Origin: Silurus meridionalis
Taxonomy: Eukaryota > Chordata > Actinopteri > Siluriformes > Siluridae
Direction of reading: 5' to 3'
Length of the DNA stretch: 64,000 nucleotides
Assembly: GCF_014805685.1 (NCBI RefSeq)
Contig: NC_060906.1
Span: 11,720,846 to 11,784,845, forward strand
The position numbers and the translations under genes were made by a program. Positions 10,304 through 20,819 of the stretch are shown here, piece after piece. The notes beneath the pieces are model-generated. The model did not search any database, was not told the origin of the DNA, and was given only the letters and a program-made list of their open reading frames with translations. The first letter of the stretch is position 1; each line of letters begins with the position of its first letter.

Positions 10304-11676
10304 TAGGGCTGCAACTAATGATGATTTTGAATATTCGATTGATTGGACGATTCTTTTTTTTTTTTTTTAGATTAATTGTTTAATCAAATTTTTTTTAATT
10401 AAATGATTTGCATTTTATAACTATATAAAACTCAAATTCAGGGTTATGTATATAAATGTATGTATATAAAATGTACTTAAAACATGCAAAAGCCACATAT
10501 TTAGTTTAACTATCTTTAATTTTGTAACCTATCTTGACATTTTATAAAGCTTATAGTAGCTGTTTGTTGCGGAGTGCATGCGGAATTTCTCCTTAAACAG
10601 ATTCACTCATGCGGTGTTTCTATTTATAAAAAATAAAATAAAAAATACAGCATTTGAAAATGCAAGGTAAATCAACATTTTATTATTTTCAATGATAATA
10701 TAAATAAATAAATGAATGATAAATATAATACAACATTGTTTTTAAAAATTTTGTTATAAAAAACAGACATTTTGTTTAGTTGTGTCAGGGATCCACCAGC
10801 CACACCTTCACTTATCACTCCAAGCCACTCTCCCACTTACTAATCAGCTACACCTGGCACTCATCAGCTTCCATGCTATATAACCCCCGTTCCTCCACCA
10901 GCTCATTGTCCGTTCTACAGTTTAGGCAATAGAACACTGTCGGACTACTCAAGCTACTCAGTATTGTTTATTTGTTGGCTACGTGACTCTAGGTGGTTTT
11001 GTTTTTGCTTCTGCCTGATCACAGCTCCTACCTGGCTTAGCAACCTGGGGTTTCCTTTTTGTGTTTTGCCCTGTTCTTTTCTCATTAAAAAGCCTTGTGG
11101 ATTTCACTTCGGTTTCCTGCACGTTCTTTTGCCTGACAAGATATAAGCATCTAGAATATATAATTAATTTAATTTTGTATAAATATTGAATGATATATGC
11201 AAAAATTGTATATATAAACATTTAAAACAAGCATTAGAACGTAGTAAAGCCGTAGTAAATCACGTTTGAAAACAGATAAGTGAACTGTTGTAGTGGACAA
11301 ATGGAATGAAGAATAGAAGAATGGAAAAGAGAGTTGGAGCAAGCTAACAGGCCTGATTTAAAAAAAGGAAAAAGTATGCATTGAGGTACAAATGCATAAG
11401 CATTTGCTAAAAACCATAACATTGACTACAAATGTAATAGTTTACTGCTTTTGTTATTTGCTTCTTTTAAATGTAGTGTTTGTACGCACTGTTTTAATTG
11501 AATCCATCATTATGTTGTGGGCGGTGATTGCGCAACCTGATGCTCGTGAGTCACGAAGAACAGATCCAGTGTGACTGTCCCAAAGTTAGCAAACAAACAG
11601 TTTACACAACTTTATTAAACTATACAATTTACACATAATGAGGATTATACAGATTTTATTGATTAGTTGTTGCAGT
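10304..11676. mobile_element. hAT-like non-autonomous DNA element carrying a solo LTR
   Basis: The left end is TAGGGCTGCAACTAATGATGATTTTGAATATTCGATT and the right end is GATTAGTTGTTGCAG. Fish hAT-like elements typically start TAGGGCTGCAACTAACGATT and end GATTAGTTGTTGCAGC. No transposase coding remains. A 356-bp LTR sits inside at 10783-11138, leaving about 1 kb of AT-rich filler. I could not find an 8-bp target-site duplication, so the outer boundaries rest on terminal sequence only. Confidence 0.5.
10783..11138 (+). mobile_element. Gypsy-style solo LTR
   Basis: It starts TGTCAGGGATCC and ends TTTTGCCTGACA, so it has TG...CA ends and the short inverted repeat TGTCAGG/CCTGACA. A TATA-like CTATATAACC lies near 10876 and a polyadenylation-like ATTAAA near 11085, in the right order for promoter and RNA end. 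No internal retroelement coding flanks it on either side, so it is a recombination-derived solo LTR. No clean 4-6 bp duplication is visible at its edges. The start resembles that of the LTR at 47281-47836. Confidence 0.65.
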
Positions 11677-12099
11677 TTATGTGCATGTTCTCAAATTTCC
11701 AACCCCCTCCCAGAAATATGCTGGTAGGTGAATTGACACTAGGTGTTAATGATTGTGCAGACATGTGTGTGCATGGTGTCAAGTGATAGCAGGTGTTTAA
11801 AGCAGGTGTTTTCTGTATAGACTTCAAATCCACCAAAACCCTGACCAGGGTAATGTGGCCACTGATGATTATTATCATGAAACAGTTTAATAGCATATGC
11901 GAATATAAAGTCATTTTATAGGCTAATTTCAGTTGTCCTAAGGCTATAATAAATGTAATTAGCCTTCAGGCTAATGATGCCCTTTTTTGACTGACTTTTT
12001 AACATTTTCTTTTTACAGCAGTTAAGACAGTATTGGATGTGATTTGTTTTTGAGAGACTACAAGCTACTTTGATATATTTGATGACGAAGAGAAATTCT
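11677..12099. other. Non-coding DNA, no gene seen
   Basis: AT-rich. It contains one short dyad, ATTAGCCTTCAGGCTAAT, near 11958. Confidence 0.5.
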
Positions 12100-13335
12100 C
12101 TTCCTGAAGGCTGCAGCACTGCCTTCAGATCTGGCGATGTACAAACCTTCTGTACAGTGCAGCCAGGTCTAAGTAGGGGGCATTAAGACAGCCAAGCACT
12201 GATACAAGCTGAGTTTTGAGGAACCACACTGTATGTGGCAGGGCATCTGGGCCATTAGTGACTACAAGCCCATCAACTACCCCATACCCCCCCCACCCAT
12301 CAACCGGTGTCTCATTTCTTAATGAGCTAAACAACTATACTCGATTTAAAAGGGATAATCAGGAGTCAGCAAACAAAGCTAAGCTCCCTGTGGACCACCA
12401 GCCTCTTACACTTCCCTCCAGTAATGTATGAGCAGGATCAATGCACAGAACGCTGCAGGGCCGTATGGTATTACCAGATGAGTCCCCAGAGCATCTGCTA
12501 ATCATACCCCAGCATGTACAGGCAGACTACCCCAGCTCTTCCACTCTCATACTCAGCACTGGAGTATAACAAGGCTGTGTGCTCAGTCCCTTTTTCTTCT
12601 ACCTCTTCGCCCACAACTGCAATCCTGTATATGGTTCCAACATCTTTATCAAGTTTGCAGATGACATCACGGTGATCTGACTCATCAAGGACAAAAATGA
12701 GCCTACAGTAAGGACGTGAATCGCCTGGCTGCATGGTGCATCGACAACAACCTGCTGCTTAACACCAAAAAGACCAAGAAGCTCATCGTAGACTTCAGAA
12801 AGGAGAAAGGCGGTACACAGACCTATCCATATCAATGGAGCAGTGGTAGACCGTGCCAACAGCTTTTAATTCCTGGGGATACACTTCTCTGAGGACCTCT
12901 CCTTGACAACAAACAGCTGCAGCCTGGTCAAAAAGGTTCACCAGCACCTCTTCTTTTTGATGGCTCTGAAAAAAAAAAAAAATCTTTCTTCAGACATCCT
13001 GAACTTCTACTGTTGCACTAGTGAGAGCATCCTGACCAGCTGTATTACAGTCTGATATGGAAACTGCTCTTTGTCAGATCGGAAAGCGTTGCAGAGGGTG
13101 GTGGAAACTGCCCAAAGCATTGTGGGAACTTCATTCGCAAAGATTAATTACGTTTACAGGAAACGCTGTCTCAGGAAAGCATACAACATCACAAAGAACT
13201 TCTCTCACCCCTCTTGCCCTCCTGCCCTCTGTGAGGCACTACAAGAGGCCCCAGACCAAGACATGCAGTTTCAAGAACAGCTTTTTCCCCACAGCTGTTT
13301 CCATGCTAAACTCTGGTGAATCTAATGTAATCTAA
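12100..13335 (+). mobile_element. CR1/L2-like LINE relic (ORF2, part of RT and C-terminus)
   Basis: Across frameshifts and stops the translation contains AFRSGDVQTF and DYKPINYPI with SFLNELNNYTRF (region between endonuclease and RT). After a large deletion come QGCVLSPFFFYLF, then FIKFADDITVI (RT active site, FADD intact), NRLAAWCIDNNLLLNTKK, IVDFRKEKGG, SILTSCITV and SDRKALQRVVETAQSI. The last recognisable block is SHPSCPPALCEAL. These are conserved in fish LINEs of the CR1/L2 group, including Rex1/Babar relatives. The endonuclease and most of the RT fingers are gone. The shift-free open parts at 12216-12431 and 13057-13335 look gene-like but are only pieces of this relic. Confidence 0.85.
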
Positions 13336-13704
13336 TATTACTTTAATATTCTTATTATACTTTCATTTAACACATTATTTGGAACAATATACTAATACTG
13401 GCTAAGGCCTCCCTTTGAAGCATCTCCCAAGAAGTTGAAAACATACCTTTAAGAGAATTTAGACCATTGTTCATCATTTAATACCTGTAGCTTGTACAGG
13501 TGTATTTTTACCCATGAAATGCCTTGCATTATTGTTTACTAATCGTCCAACCTTCACCAGTTTCACAAACACTGATTTGTTTTGGATTATCTGCCTGTTT
13601 ATTTTGCATCCGATCTCATTGCTGTGTGATTTCAGCATGCACAAATACACATACACACACACGCAGCACACAACAGTCTATTTTACGTTACAGGCACAAG
13701 TTAA
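13336..13704. other. Non-coding DNA with a very short CA tract
   Basis: Nothing recognised apart from CACACACAC near 13650. Confidence 0.5.
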
Positions 13705-14330
13705 GTTGAGGCATTGGTTTGATGCTTTGGAGCCAAATTCTGACCCTACTATCTGTGTGTCTCTGTAGAAATTGAGATTAATCAGCCCAGGCTTTTTTTT
13801 TGTCATGATCAGCTGTCCAGTTTTTGGAAGTCTGTGCTAACTACAGCCTCAGTTCTCTATGCTTGGCTTACAGAAGTGAAACCCAATTTGGTCTTTTGCA
13901 TCTAAAATACCTTTCTGCTCACCACAATTTTACAGAGTGCTAATTTGAGTTACTGGAGCCTTACTGTAAGCTTGATCAAGTCTGGCCATTTTATTTTGTT
14001 GATCTCTCTTCTTAACCTGTTTCCATCCACTGAACTGTTGGTCACTTAATGTTTTTTTTTTTTATTTAAATATTCTTAATAAACTCTAAACTCTATACTA
14101 TAACTCTATGTGTGAAAATCCCAGTGGATCAACACTGGTACCAGTCCATCTGGCACAAACAAGCCTGCCACAAACAAAATCACAGAAATCACATTTTTCT
14201 GTGATTGGTGTGAACATTATCTGAAGTTGCTGCTCTGTAGGTGTATTTTTTGCATTGCACTGTTGCCACAGTATTGCCTGATTAGATAACTACATGAATG
14301 AATACGTGTACTGACCTTGGTAACAAAATA
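13705..14330 (-). mobile_element. Tc1-like transposon relic (subfamily C)
   Basis: Read on the minus strand this is a decayed transposase N-terminal half and 5' end. On the plus strand the recognisable blocks are GGAGCCAAATTCTGACCCTAC, TTTGAGTTACTGGAGCC, GTGTGAAAATCCCAGTGGATCA and CTGGTACCAGTCCATCTGGCAC. Then come the non-coding flank GTGAACATTATCTGAAGTTGC and GATTAGATAACTACATGAATGAATACGTGTAC. The same subfamily appears at 22890-23755, 53285-53795 and twice near 60525-61075. There are many stops and no intact ends. Confidence 0.78.
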
Positions 14331-14907
14331 CACAGCACATAGTAAGAGTATTATTTAGAGACACCACTGGTGGGTTAACAAAATCTATACATTTTCCTGT
14401 TACTATAAATGCCCATATGACGATAGCTGAACAGTCATGCTATAATGTTGAGTGTCTGTTTATGTTGAGGCTTATATATGTATGTGTAGTTTAAGGTATA
14501 TTCTATTTATTTTTTAGCAATAAAATGAAAACCTGTTTAACTGATTCACTATGATGTTCTACATTAATTCACATCTGCTGGAAAAAAGGCATCACTCTGT
14601 AACAGTGGAACCAGTAATCACTTCATAGTAATCACGTTTTGGTGTCTTTTACTCTCTCAGATCTAATATGCTTGATTAGGGCTGAGAAGAAGAGTATACA
14701 AATGGGTGAAAATCACTTCAGTGCAGTGCAGAATATCTCAGGGACAGACTGTTGGATCTGTTTAAAGGATAATGTGGAATTTTGTTAGCCAAAGAAGGCT
14801 AAGCAGCTACCGAACTAGTAGTTATTTCATTGTTTGCACAGTGTAAAAATAAAAAGTTGTATTGTGACATTGTATTTCCTTTCACTGAAATTAGGATTCT
14901 TAAACCT
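14331..14907. other. Unique non-coding DNA
   Basis: Nothing recognised. Confidence 0.5.
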
Positions 14908-15240
14908 GTACCAGCATAGCAATGGCCTGTGCAGAAAACAAGTTCTAAGAAGACATGGTTTGCCAAGGTCGGTGTACAAGAACTTGAGTATACTTTAGAG
15001 ACCTGACCTCAACCCCATTTAACACCATTCGGATGAAATGGAACACTGACTGAACCCCAGGCCTCCTTATCCAACATTAGTACCCAATCTCTGGTGCTTT
15101 TATGGCTGAATGGAGAAATGCAGCCATGACCACATATTTAGTGGGAGGCCTTCATAGAAGAAAGGAAATTATAACAACAAAGGGAAAACAATATTAATTT
15201 GGAATCAAAGGCCCACATATACTTTTAACTATGTAGCATA
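14908..15240 (+). mobile_element. Tc1-like transposon relic, C-terminal transposase and 3' end (subfamily D)
   Basis: DNA such as AAGACATGGTTTGCCAAGGT, GACCTGACCTCAACCCCATTTAACACC, GGATGAAATGGAACACTGACTG and AGGCCTCCTTATCCAACATTAGTACC follows the fish Tc1 pattern encoding 'MKTWFAKV', 'PDLNPIEHLWDELE' and 'RPSHPTSV'. The 3' end reads CCCACATATACTTTTAACTATGTAG, matching 'ccacatacttttggccatatagtg'. The final catalytic Glu region has diverged. The N-terminal two thirds are missing. Confidence 0.8.
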
Positions 15241-16936
15241 TAACACAATCACTTTGGTCATGCTTGGCTTTTTAAATAATCATTTTAATGTGTCTGTTCT
15301 AAACCAACTAAAGACTAATAACATAAAAGAATATTAAACACACTATGCTAAAAAAAATCACTCCATACTTGAAAAGCAGAATGTTTTTAAAAGGTATTTT
15401 TACACAGTTGTTCAAAATAAATTTTACTCTTTGTTTTAATTAGCCTTAATGTTACTTTAATAAGTTACAAGCACTGATTCTTACACACATCTTCAACCTG
15501 CTTAATGCATCTTTTTTCCCTGCTTGTTATAATTACTCATCTCAGAAGTTTTATATGTCAATTTATAATTTTATTTTTTATTCATATTTACTGGGCTGAA
15601 GATTCTCTACAAAAAGAATATAACAGTCAACTAACACAAGCATTCTTTGTGTGTATCAAGGTAAGGGAGGAAATGGACGTGAACGCACATCAGCAATCTC
15701 ACAAATCCATGAATGTATTTAGTTGACAAATATTTATATTACTATATAAATTACAACAGGCCATGCATTCTGCAAGGTTCATATGATTCAGACATATCAT
15801 GACCTTGTTTGAATATTTAAAAAAACACATTAAAGAGATGTATAGTGAAAAGAAATGTATACATTTATTGATTAGGTTAATACTTTTAATATATGGTCTC
15901 AGGCTGTACTCAATATTAGCAATGGTTACATTTATTTTTATTTTTCATTTTGCCTTTCTCCTCCTCTCTCTGTTGCACTCTCTTTCTCAATCATGTGGAC
16001 ATTTGAAATCTGATTCAGTTCTCTACAGATTTTGTTCAGACATCAATCGACTCTGCAATCTGCAGGCAGACAAAAAAACTTTATAAAAATGTCTGTTTCA
16101 ACAAAACAGTATTTAACAAATATTGGTGACAAAAAAGCCACAAAACAATAACAAAAGGCAAAGAGACAGTTGTACAGCTAAAAGAATGCTCCCTTGTATG
16201 TCAGTAATAGGACACTTCTATATCATTGACACTAAAGTTTTAAAATGAGGGAATATTATTGTGACTATTTTTTTATAAAAAGAAATCTTTTTTTAAATTT
16301 CATACAGAATACAAACTTTCTTTATTCTACTGTTCTCTCATAAGTATTTATAGACATATATTTATATGCATTGAGCATTCTTGATGTGAAGTGCTACAAT
16401 GTCACCTCAAATATTAGGATTATGAAAGTAAAAAAGGAATATAATCAAATGAACGATAAAGTTGGTTCTTTTTCCTCGTTATCCAGAGATGTGCTCAAGG
16501 GAAATAATGAGATTTAATGAACCATGTTTGAATTTGTGAGAAAAAGGACTTGCTGCACTTTGTTTGATTTAAAAATAGACCTCATGGATTTTAAAGGTTC
16601 TCTTTGGCACTCAATAATGGAAATGAAATTGGTTCTGTTCAGTTTTTAAGGGGGTGTAAAATGCAGAAAATGCTGTGGTACAGATACGTTTAAATGGCAC
16701 CACAGTCCAGCCATTCAGGACAAAATACTCCTGCCTCAGGGAAATCCTTACCTTTCATTTTATGTCCTTTTGGCTTTCATTAACACCTTGTGGAGAAAGA
16801 ATGCACCTAGCAGATACTTAGAATTGGCACAGTGGACAATAATGGCTTATAAATTAAAAGCTCTCTGGGTGTCTGTGCTGAAATACAGGCCTTGAACCAC
16901 ATAAACGCATGGAACACTTTTTAACTTTAACACAAT
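15241..16936. other. Unique AT-rich non-coding DNA
   Basis: No gene or recognised mobile element in 1.7 kb. The interval 16600-16820 has more balanced composition and could be conserved non-coding DNA. Confidence 0.5.
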
Positions 16937-16949
16937 GTATTGTCCACTA
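16937..16949. repeat. 13-bp target-site duplication, left copy
   Basis: GTATTGTCCACTA, identical to 18593-18605. The pair brackets the RTE LINE insertion. Confidence 0.9.
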
Positions 16950-18592
16950 GATTTAGAAAGAAAGACTAAGAGATGTGGTGGTGGAATTAAGAAATGCAGG
17001 AAAGCATAAAGAGAAAGAGGTTGGCAAAACAGGATTTGGATCGGCAGAGAGAGATGAGAAAAGTAGGCAGAAGTACAAGGAGATGTGGCAGCAGGTGAAG
17101 AGGAATGTGGCGAGAGCAAAGGAAAATGCATATGAGGAGCTGTGTATGTTTATGTGAAACTGGACATTAAAGAAGGAGAAAAGGATTTATTTGTACCGAT
17201 TGGCCAGGCAGAGAGAACGGGCTGGGAAGGATGTGCTACAAGTTAGAGCAATAAAAAATGGAGATGGAAATGTGTTGACTAGTGAGGAGAGTTTGTTGAG
17301 AAGATGGAGGGAGTATTTTGGGAAGTTGATGAATGAGGAAAATGAGAAAGAAATAAGGTTGGATGATGTGGAGATGGTGAAGCAGGAAGTCAATAGGATT
17401 AATAAGGAGGAAGTGAGAGTAGCGATTAAGAGGTTGAAGAGTGAAAAGTCAGTAGGACCAGATGACATACCGGTAGAAGCTTGGAGATGTTTAGAAGAGA
17501 TGGTAGTGGAGTTTTTAACCAGGTTGTTTATTTTGAAAGGTGAAAGGATGCCTGAGGAATGGAGAAGGAGTGTGCTGGTATAGATCTTTAAGAATAAGGG
17601 AGATGTGCAGATTTGCTTAGAGAATGTTGATGGAGAAGTATGTGGTACTGTATGAGAAAATCAGGTGTGTCAGAGAAGCATGTGAGGGTGGTGCAGGACA
17701 TGTATGAGGACAGTGTGACAGCAGTGAAGTATGCAGTAGGAACGACAGACTGGTTCCAGGTGGAGGTTGGATTGCATCAAGGATCGGCTCTGAGCCCTTT
17801 CCTGTTTGCAGTGGTGATGGACAGGTTGACGGACGAGGTCAGACAGGAGTCTCCATGGACTATGTTGTTTGCGGATGATGTGCTTTGTAGTGAGAGTAGA
17901 GAGCAGGTGGAGGTACACGCTGGAGAGAAGGGGAATGAAAGTCAGTAGGAGTAAGACCGAGTACATGTGTGTGAATGAGAGGAAGGGCAGTGGAGTGGTG
18001 CAGTTGCAGGGAGAAGAGGTAGAAAAGATGGAGGAGTCTAAGTACCTCAACAGGTCAGCAGTCCAAAGCAATAGAAAGTGTGTTAAAGAAGTAAAGAAAA
18101 GAGTGCAGGCAGGGTGAAGTGGGTGGAGAAGAGTGGCGGGAGTGATTTGTGATAGAAGGGTATCTGCAAAAGTAAAAGGGAAAGTTTATAGGACTGTGTG
18201 AGACTTGCTATGTTGTATGGTTTAGAGACATTGGTATTGAATAAAAGACAGGAGGTGGAGCTGGAGGTAGCAGAGCTGAATACACAAGTTTATTAGAGGG
18301 ACAGCACATGTAGGACATTTTGGGGACAAAGTGAGAGGCCCAATGGAGATGGTTTGCACATGTGAAGAGGAGGGGCACGGGGTGTATCTGTAGGAAAATA
18401 CTGGGGATGGAACTGCTAGGACGGCCGAAAAGAGGAAGGCCAAGGAGGAGGTTCATGGATGTAGTGAGGGAAGACATGTAGGTAGTTGGTTTGATAGAGG
18501 CAGATGTAGATTACAGAGTGGTATGGTGATGGATAATCTGCTGTGGCGACCCCTAATGGGAGCAGCCGAAAGAAGAAGTAAAAGAAGTAGTA
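16950..18592 (+). mobile_element. RTE-type LINE, copy 1, 5'-truncated with target-site duplication
   Basis: A perfect 13-bp duplication fixes both ends. The element starts inside ORF2, after the endonuclease, and ends with GCTGTGGCGACCCCTAATGGG, GAGCAGCCGAAAG and an AAG-rich tail, the 3' end shared by all copies here. Two related copies are at 34811-36503 (minus) and 56443-57765 (plus). A LINE of this type works by target-primed reverse transcription: the endonuclease nicks the DNA and the RT copies the RNA into it. 5' truncation is expected of that mechanism. Confidence 0.93.
16960..18560 (+). pseudogene. RTE ORF2 (linker, reverse transcriptase, thumb), copy 1
   Basis: Open pieces show YKEMWQQVKRNVARAKENAY, DLYRLARQRERAGKDVLQVR, EESLLRRWREYFGKLMNEE, KSVGPDDIPVEAWRCL and MPEEWRRSVLV, all before the RT palm. 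A stop at 17581-17583 and a deletion after FKNKGDVQ remove RT motif A, and reading resumes at CMRKSGVSEKHVRVVQDMYE. GLHQGSALSPFLFAVVMDRL and LFADDVL (active site, both Asp present) are intact. After that come EYMCVNERKGSG and degraded thumb motifs such as AHVGHFGDKV and GRPKRGRPRR-like text in shifted frames. It cannot encode a working polymerase. Confidence 0.88.
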
Positions 18593-18605
18593 GTATTGTC
18601 CACTA
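18593..18605. repeat. 13-bp target-site duplication, right copy
   Basis: GTATTGTCCACTA, directly after the AAG/TAG-rich tail of the LINE. Confidence 0.9.
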
Positions 18606-18869
18606 TACCTGGAGTCCAAAATTTGATTTTATGTTTAACAGTGACATGTTTTAGCCTACAGAAAGAGGAAAGCAATTTCATCAGACTAGTTTGAGTCACC
18701 ATTTAATAGAACCTCAGAATAAGAGAAGGCGTTACAGTTTTGCAGTCTATTAGTGTCACATTCACACTCAAATCACTCTAATCAGTTCAGTGCAAAAGTC
18801 ACTTTCAATATTTTTTATATATCAAATTTCCATTAATTTTTTCAGAATATTTTGTAATGGCTTTACCAT

Positions 18870-18998
18870 AGTCAGGGCCATGGTGGATACAGCACTTACT
18901 CTGGGATCATTGAGCATGAGGCACAGATAAACATTAAATGGAAAGCCAATCCATTGCAGGACTTCAAATACACCATGCATACACACAACATGAGAAGA
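18870..18998. mobile_element. Diverged interspersed-repeat fragment
   Basis: CAGGGCCATGGTGGATACAGC, CTCTGGGATCATTGAGCATGAGGC, then CCAATCCATTGCAGGAC and ACACCATGCATACACACAACATG. This resembles a common fish repeat with the order 'ggtcatggtggatccagag... gccagtccatcgcagggcaccatgcacacaca'. The class is unknown to me and the match is diverged. Confidence 0.4.
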
Positions 18999-19231
18999 TC
19001 ATGCAAAACATGGACAGTTTTGTAGAAAAAATTATTTCGATGTCATAAATGAAAACAGCGTACTTAATAAAAGATCACTCTAGAAAAACTCTTACATAGT
19101 CTCTGAGATGCTGAGAAAAAAGCATAGCAACTAATATGGTTACTGTTATATTTTATAATTTTTTATGGAAGCTTTAATTAATTTATTTCTATATATTTTT
19201 GTACCTGCAAATTATTCACAGCACTATATAT

Positions 19232-19749
19232 TAGGGATGTGCATCTCTATAACTTTCACATCTGGCATCTGCATAACCAATGTTACAACACATTAAAGAT
19301 ATACATATGAAGCAGCGACCGATGCGATGTGATACAATTCATCTCCATTACAGTGAGATCTGGTGCAAAACTATTTTAATCAACACAATGCCATACAATG
19401 GAAAGTTTACTTTTACTTTGCAATTAAATGTTGGTCACAAATTATTGGCGTGTGTGTGTGTTTCACAAGACTTTATTAAACTTTATTGGTTTATTGAACA
19501 TCAGGAGGTGAAACTGACCCATTAGCCATGTGATTGTTCTCTCCCACAATTCCAAATTGCACTGTTCTCGTGGTGGTATCTCTAGACCGTATTTAAGTTT
19601 TAGTTTTTACCGATGAAAATATGTTAAAAATTATGCATCGTGATACAAATGCTAACTTATTCAGATGCTCACTTTTTTTAATTGATTCATTACACTGTTA
19701 AATTTTATGAGGATGCACCGATGCGAATTGGTGAATGTTACCATCCCTA
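19232..19749. mobile_element. hAT-like MITE
   Basis: Inverted ends TAGGGATG and CATCCCTA flank 518 bp. Subterminal parts carry CGATGCGATGTGATACAATTC on one side and GCACCGATGCGAATTGGTGAATG on the other, the 'atgcaccgatgcgattcg' type of text seen near the ends of fish hAT-like elements. The flanks are CTATATAT and ATATATAC, consistent with an 8-bp duplication of an AT-rich target but not decisive. No transposase is encoded. Confidence 0.65.
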
Positions 19750-19857
19750 ATATATACTGTATAGCTGCTGTGTTTTTCTTCACCTATACCTATATGCTGC
19801 ATCTATCTATTTGTAATCAATTAAAAAGATGTGTACAGCTGTGTAGAATTCTTAGAG

Positions 19858-19858
19858 C

Positions 19859-19924
<66 letters not shown>

Positions 19925-19925
19925 T
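19858..19925. repeat. (GATA)n microsatellite
   Basis: About 17 perfect GATA units. Confidence 0.97.
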
Positions 19926-20441
19926 CATCCCCTTTATTCATTAAAAAAAGAAAAATGTCATTGTTCACATGATAATAAATAAAAAGTTTATAAGGTAAAA
20001 ATAAAATAAAATACTTTAGAAAGTGCTGCCATAGGCAAATCATCAGCTTAAGGGTTATAACACTCCTTCTGCTTCTTCCTAATCATTAATTATCATTTTT
20101 TTCTATAACAGCATATCCTATCATGCTTGATTTCTGGCTTATTATAATATTATTGGAGAACAGGTAGTACACTCTCTTTATATTTAACACACTCCACATA
20201 AATCTAGTTGAATTTTATGAGCAGCTGTAGTTGGTGTGACAGCTGGATCTAAGTCTCACATCCTCACTTTAATGCTGTGATCATGTTGTTAAAGAAATTG
20301 CTCCTGCTCTCCTGAGAGCTGGTTATGTGGAGTCCTAAAGCCGATCAGTCCGTGTCACTGGCATCAAATGACTTGAGGTATGAAAAAGTATTTCCTACCA
20401 TTACAATGTCAATATAGCACTCAGTAATGTGCACGCTTGTA

Positions 20442-20444
<3 letters not shown>
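19926..20444. other. Unique non-coding DNA
   Basis: Nothing recognised. Confidence 0.5.

Positions 20445-20478
<34 letters not shown>
20445..20478. repeat. (TG)n microsatellite
   Basis: About 17 TG units. Confidence 0.95.
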
Positions 20479-20480
<2 letters not shown>

Positions 20481-20778
20481 ACTCAAGTAATGAATTAGAT
20501 AAATGTTAGTGTTCTTTGCTTATGGCGATGATTACTGCTGTTCTTTAGTTAATTATTGACACTTAATTTACAGGTTTTATGTAAGACCATGAAGCTCATT
20601 CTAAACACCAACAGGTGTTATCTTATGCATGTGCAAACTATTTCAGCTATTTTTTTTCCTACTTTATTATCTCGCATTGCCATCTATTGTTATAGACAAA
20701 TTGTTCGCTGTTTTCAAAGGATATTAGAATCCCCTGCACCCCTTTATCAATTTTAATGGTACTCATTTTTACCATGAG

Positions 20779-20780
<2 letters not shown>
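20479..20780. other. Unique non-coding DNA
   Basis: Nothing recognised. Confidence 0.45.

Positions 20781-20818
<38 letters not shown>
20781..20818. repeat. (TG)n microsatellite
   Basis: About 19 TG units, the second TG array within 350 bases. Confidence 0.95.

Positions 20819-20819
<1 letters not shown>

Noticed and set aside
13057..13335. Possible 92-codon gene
   Set aside because: It is the C-terminal part of the CR1/L2-like LINE relic.
17670..18071. 133-codon minus-strand ORF
   Set aside because: Antisense shadow of the RTE reverse transcriptase.
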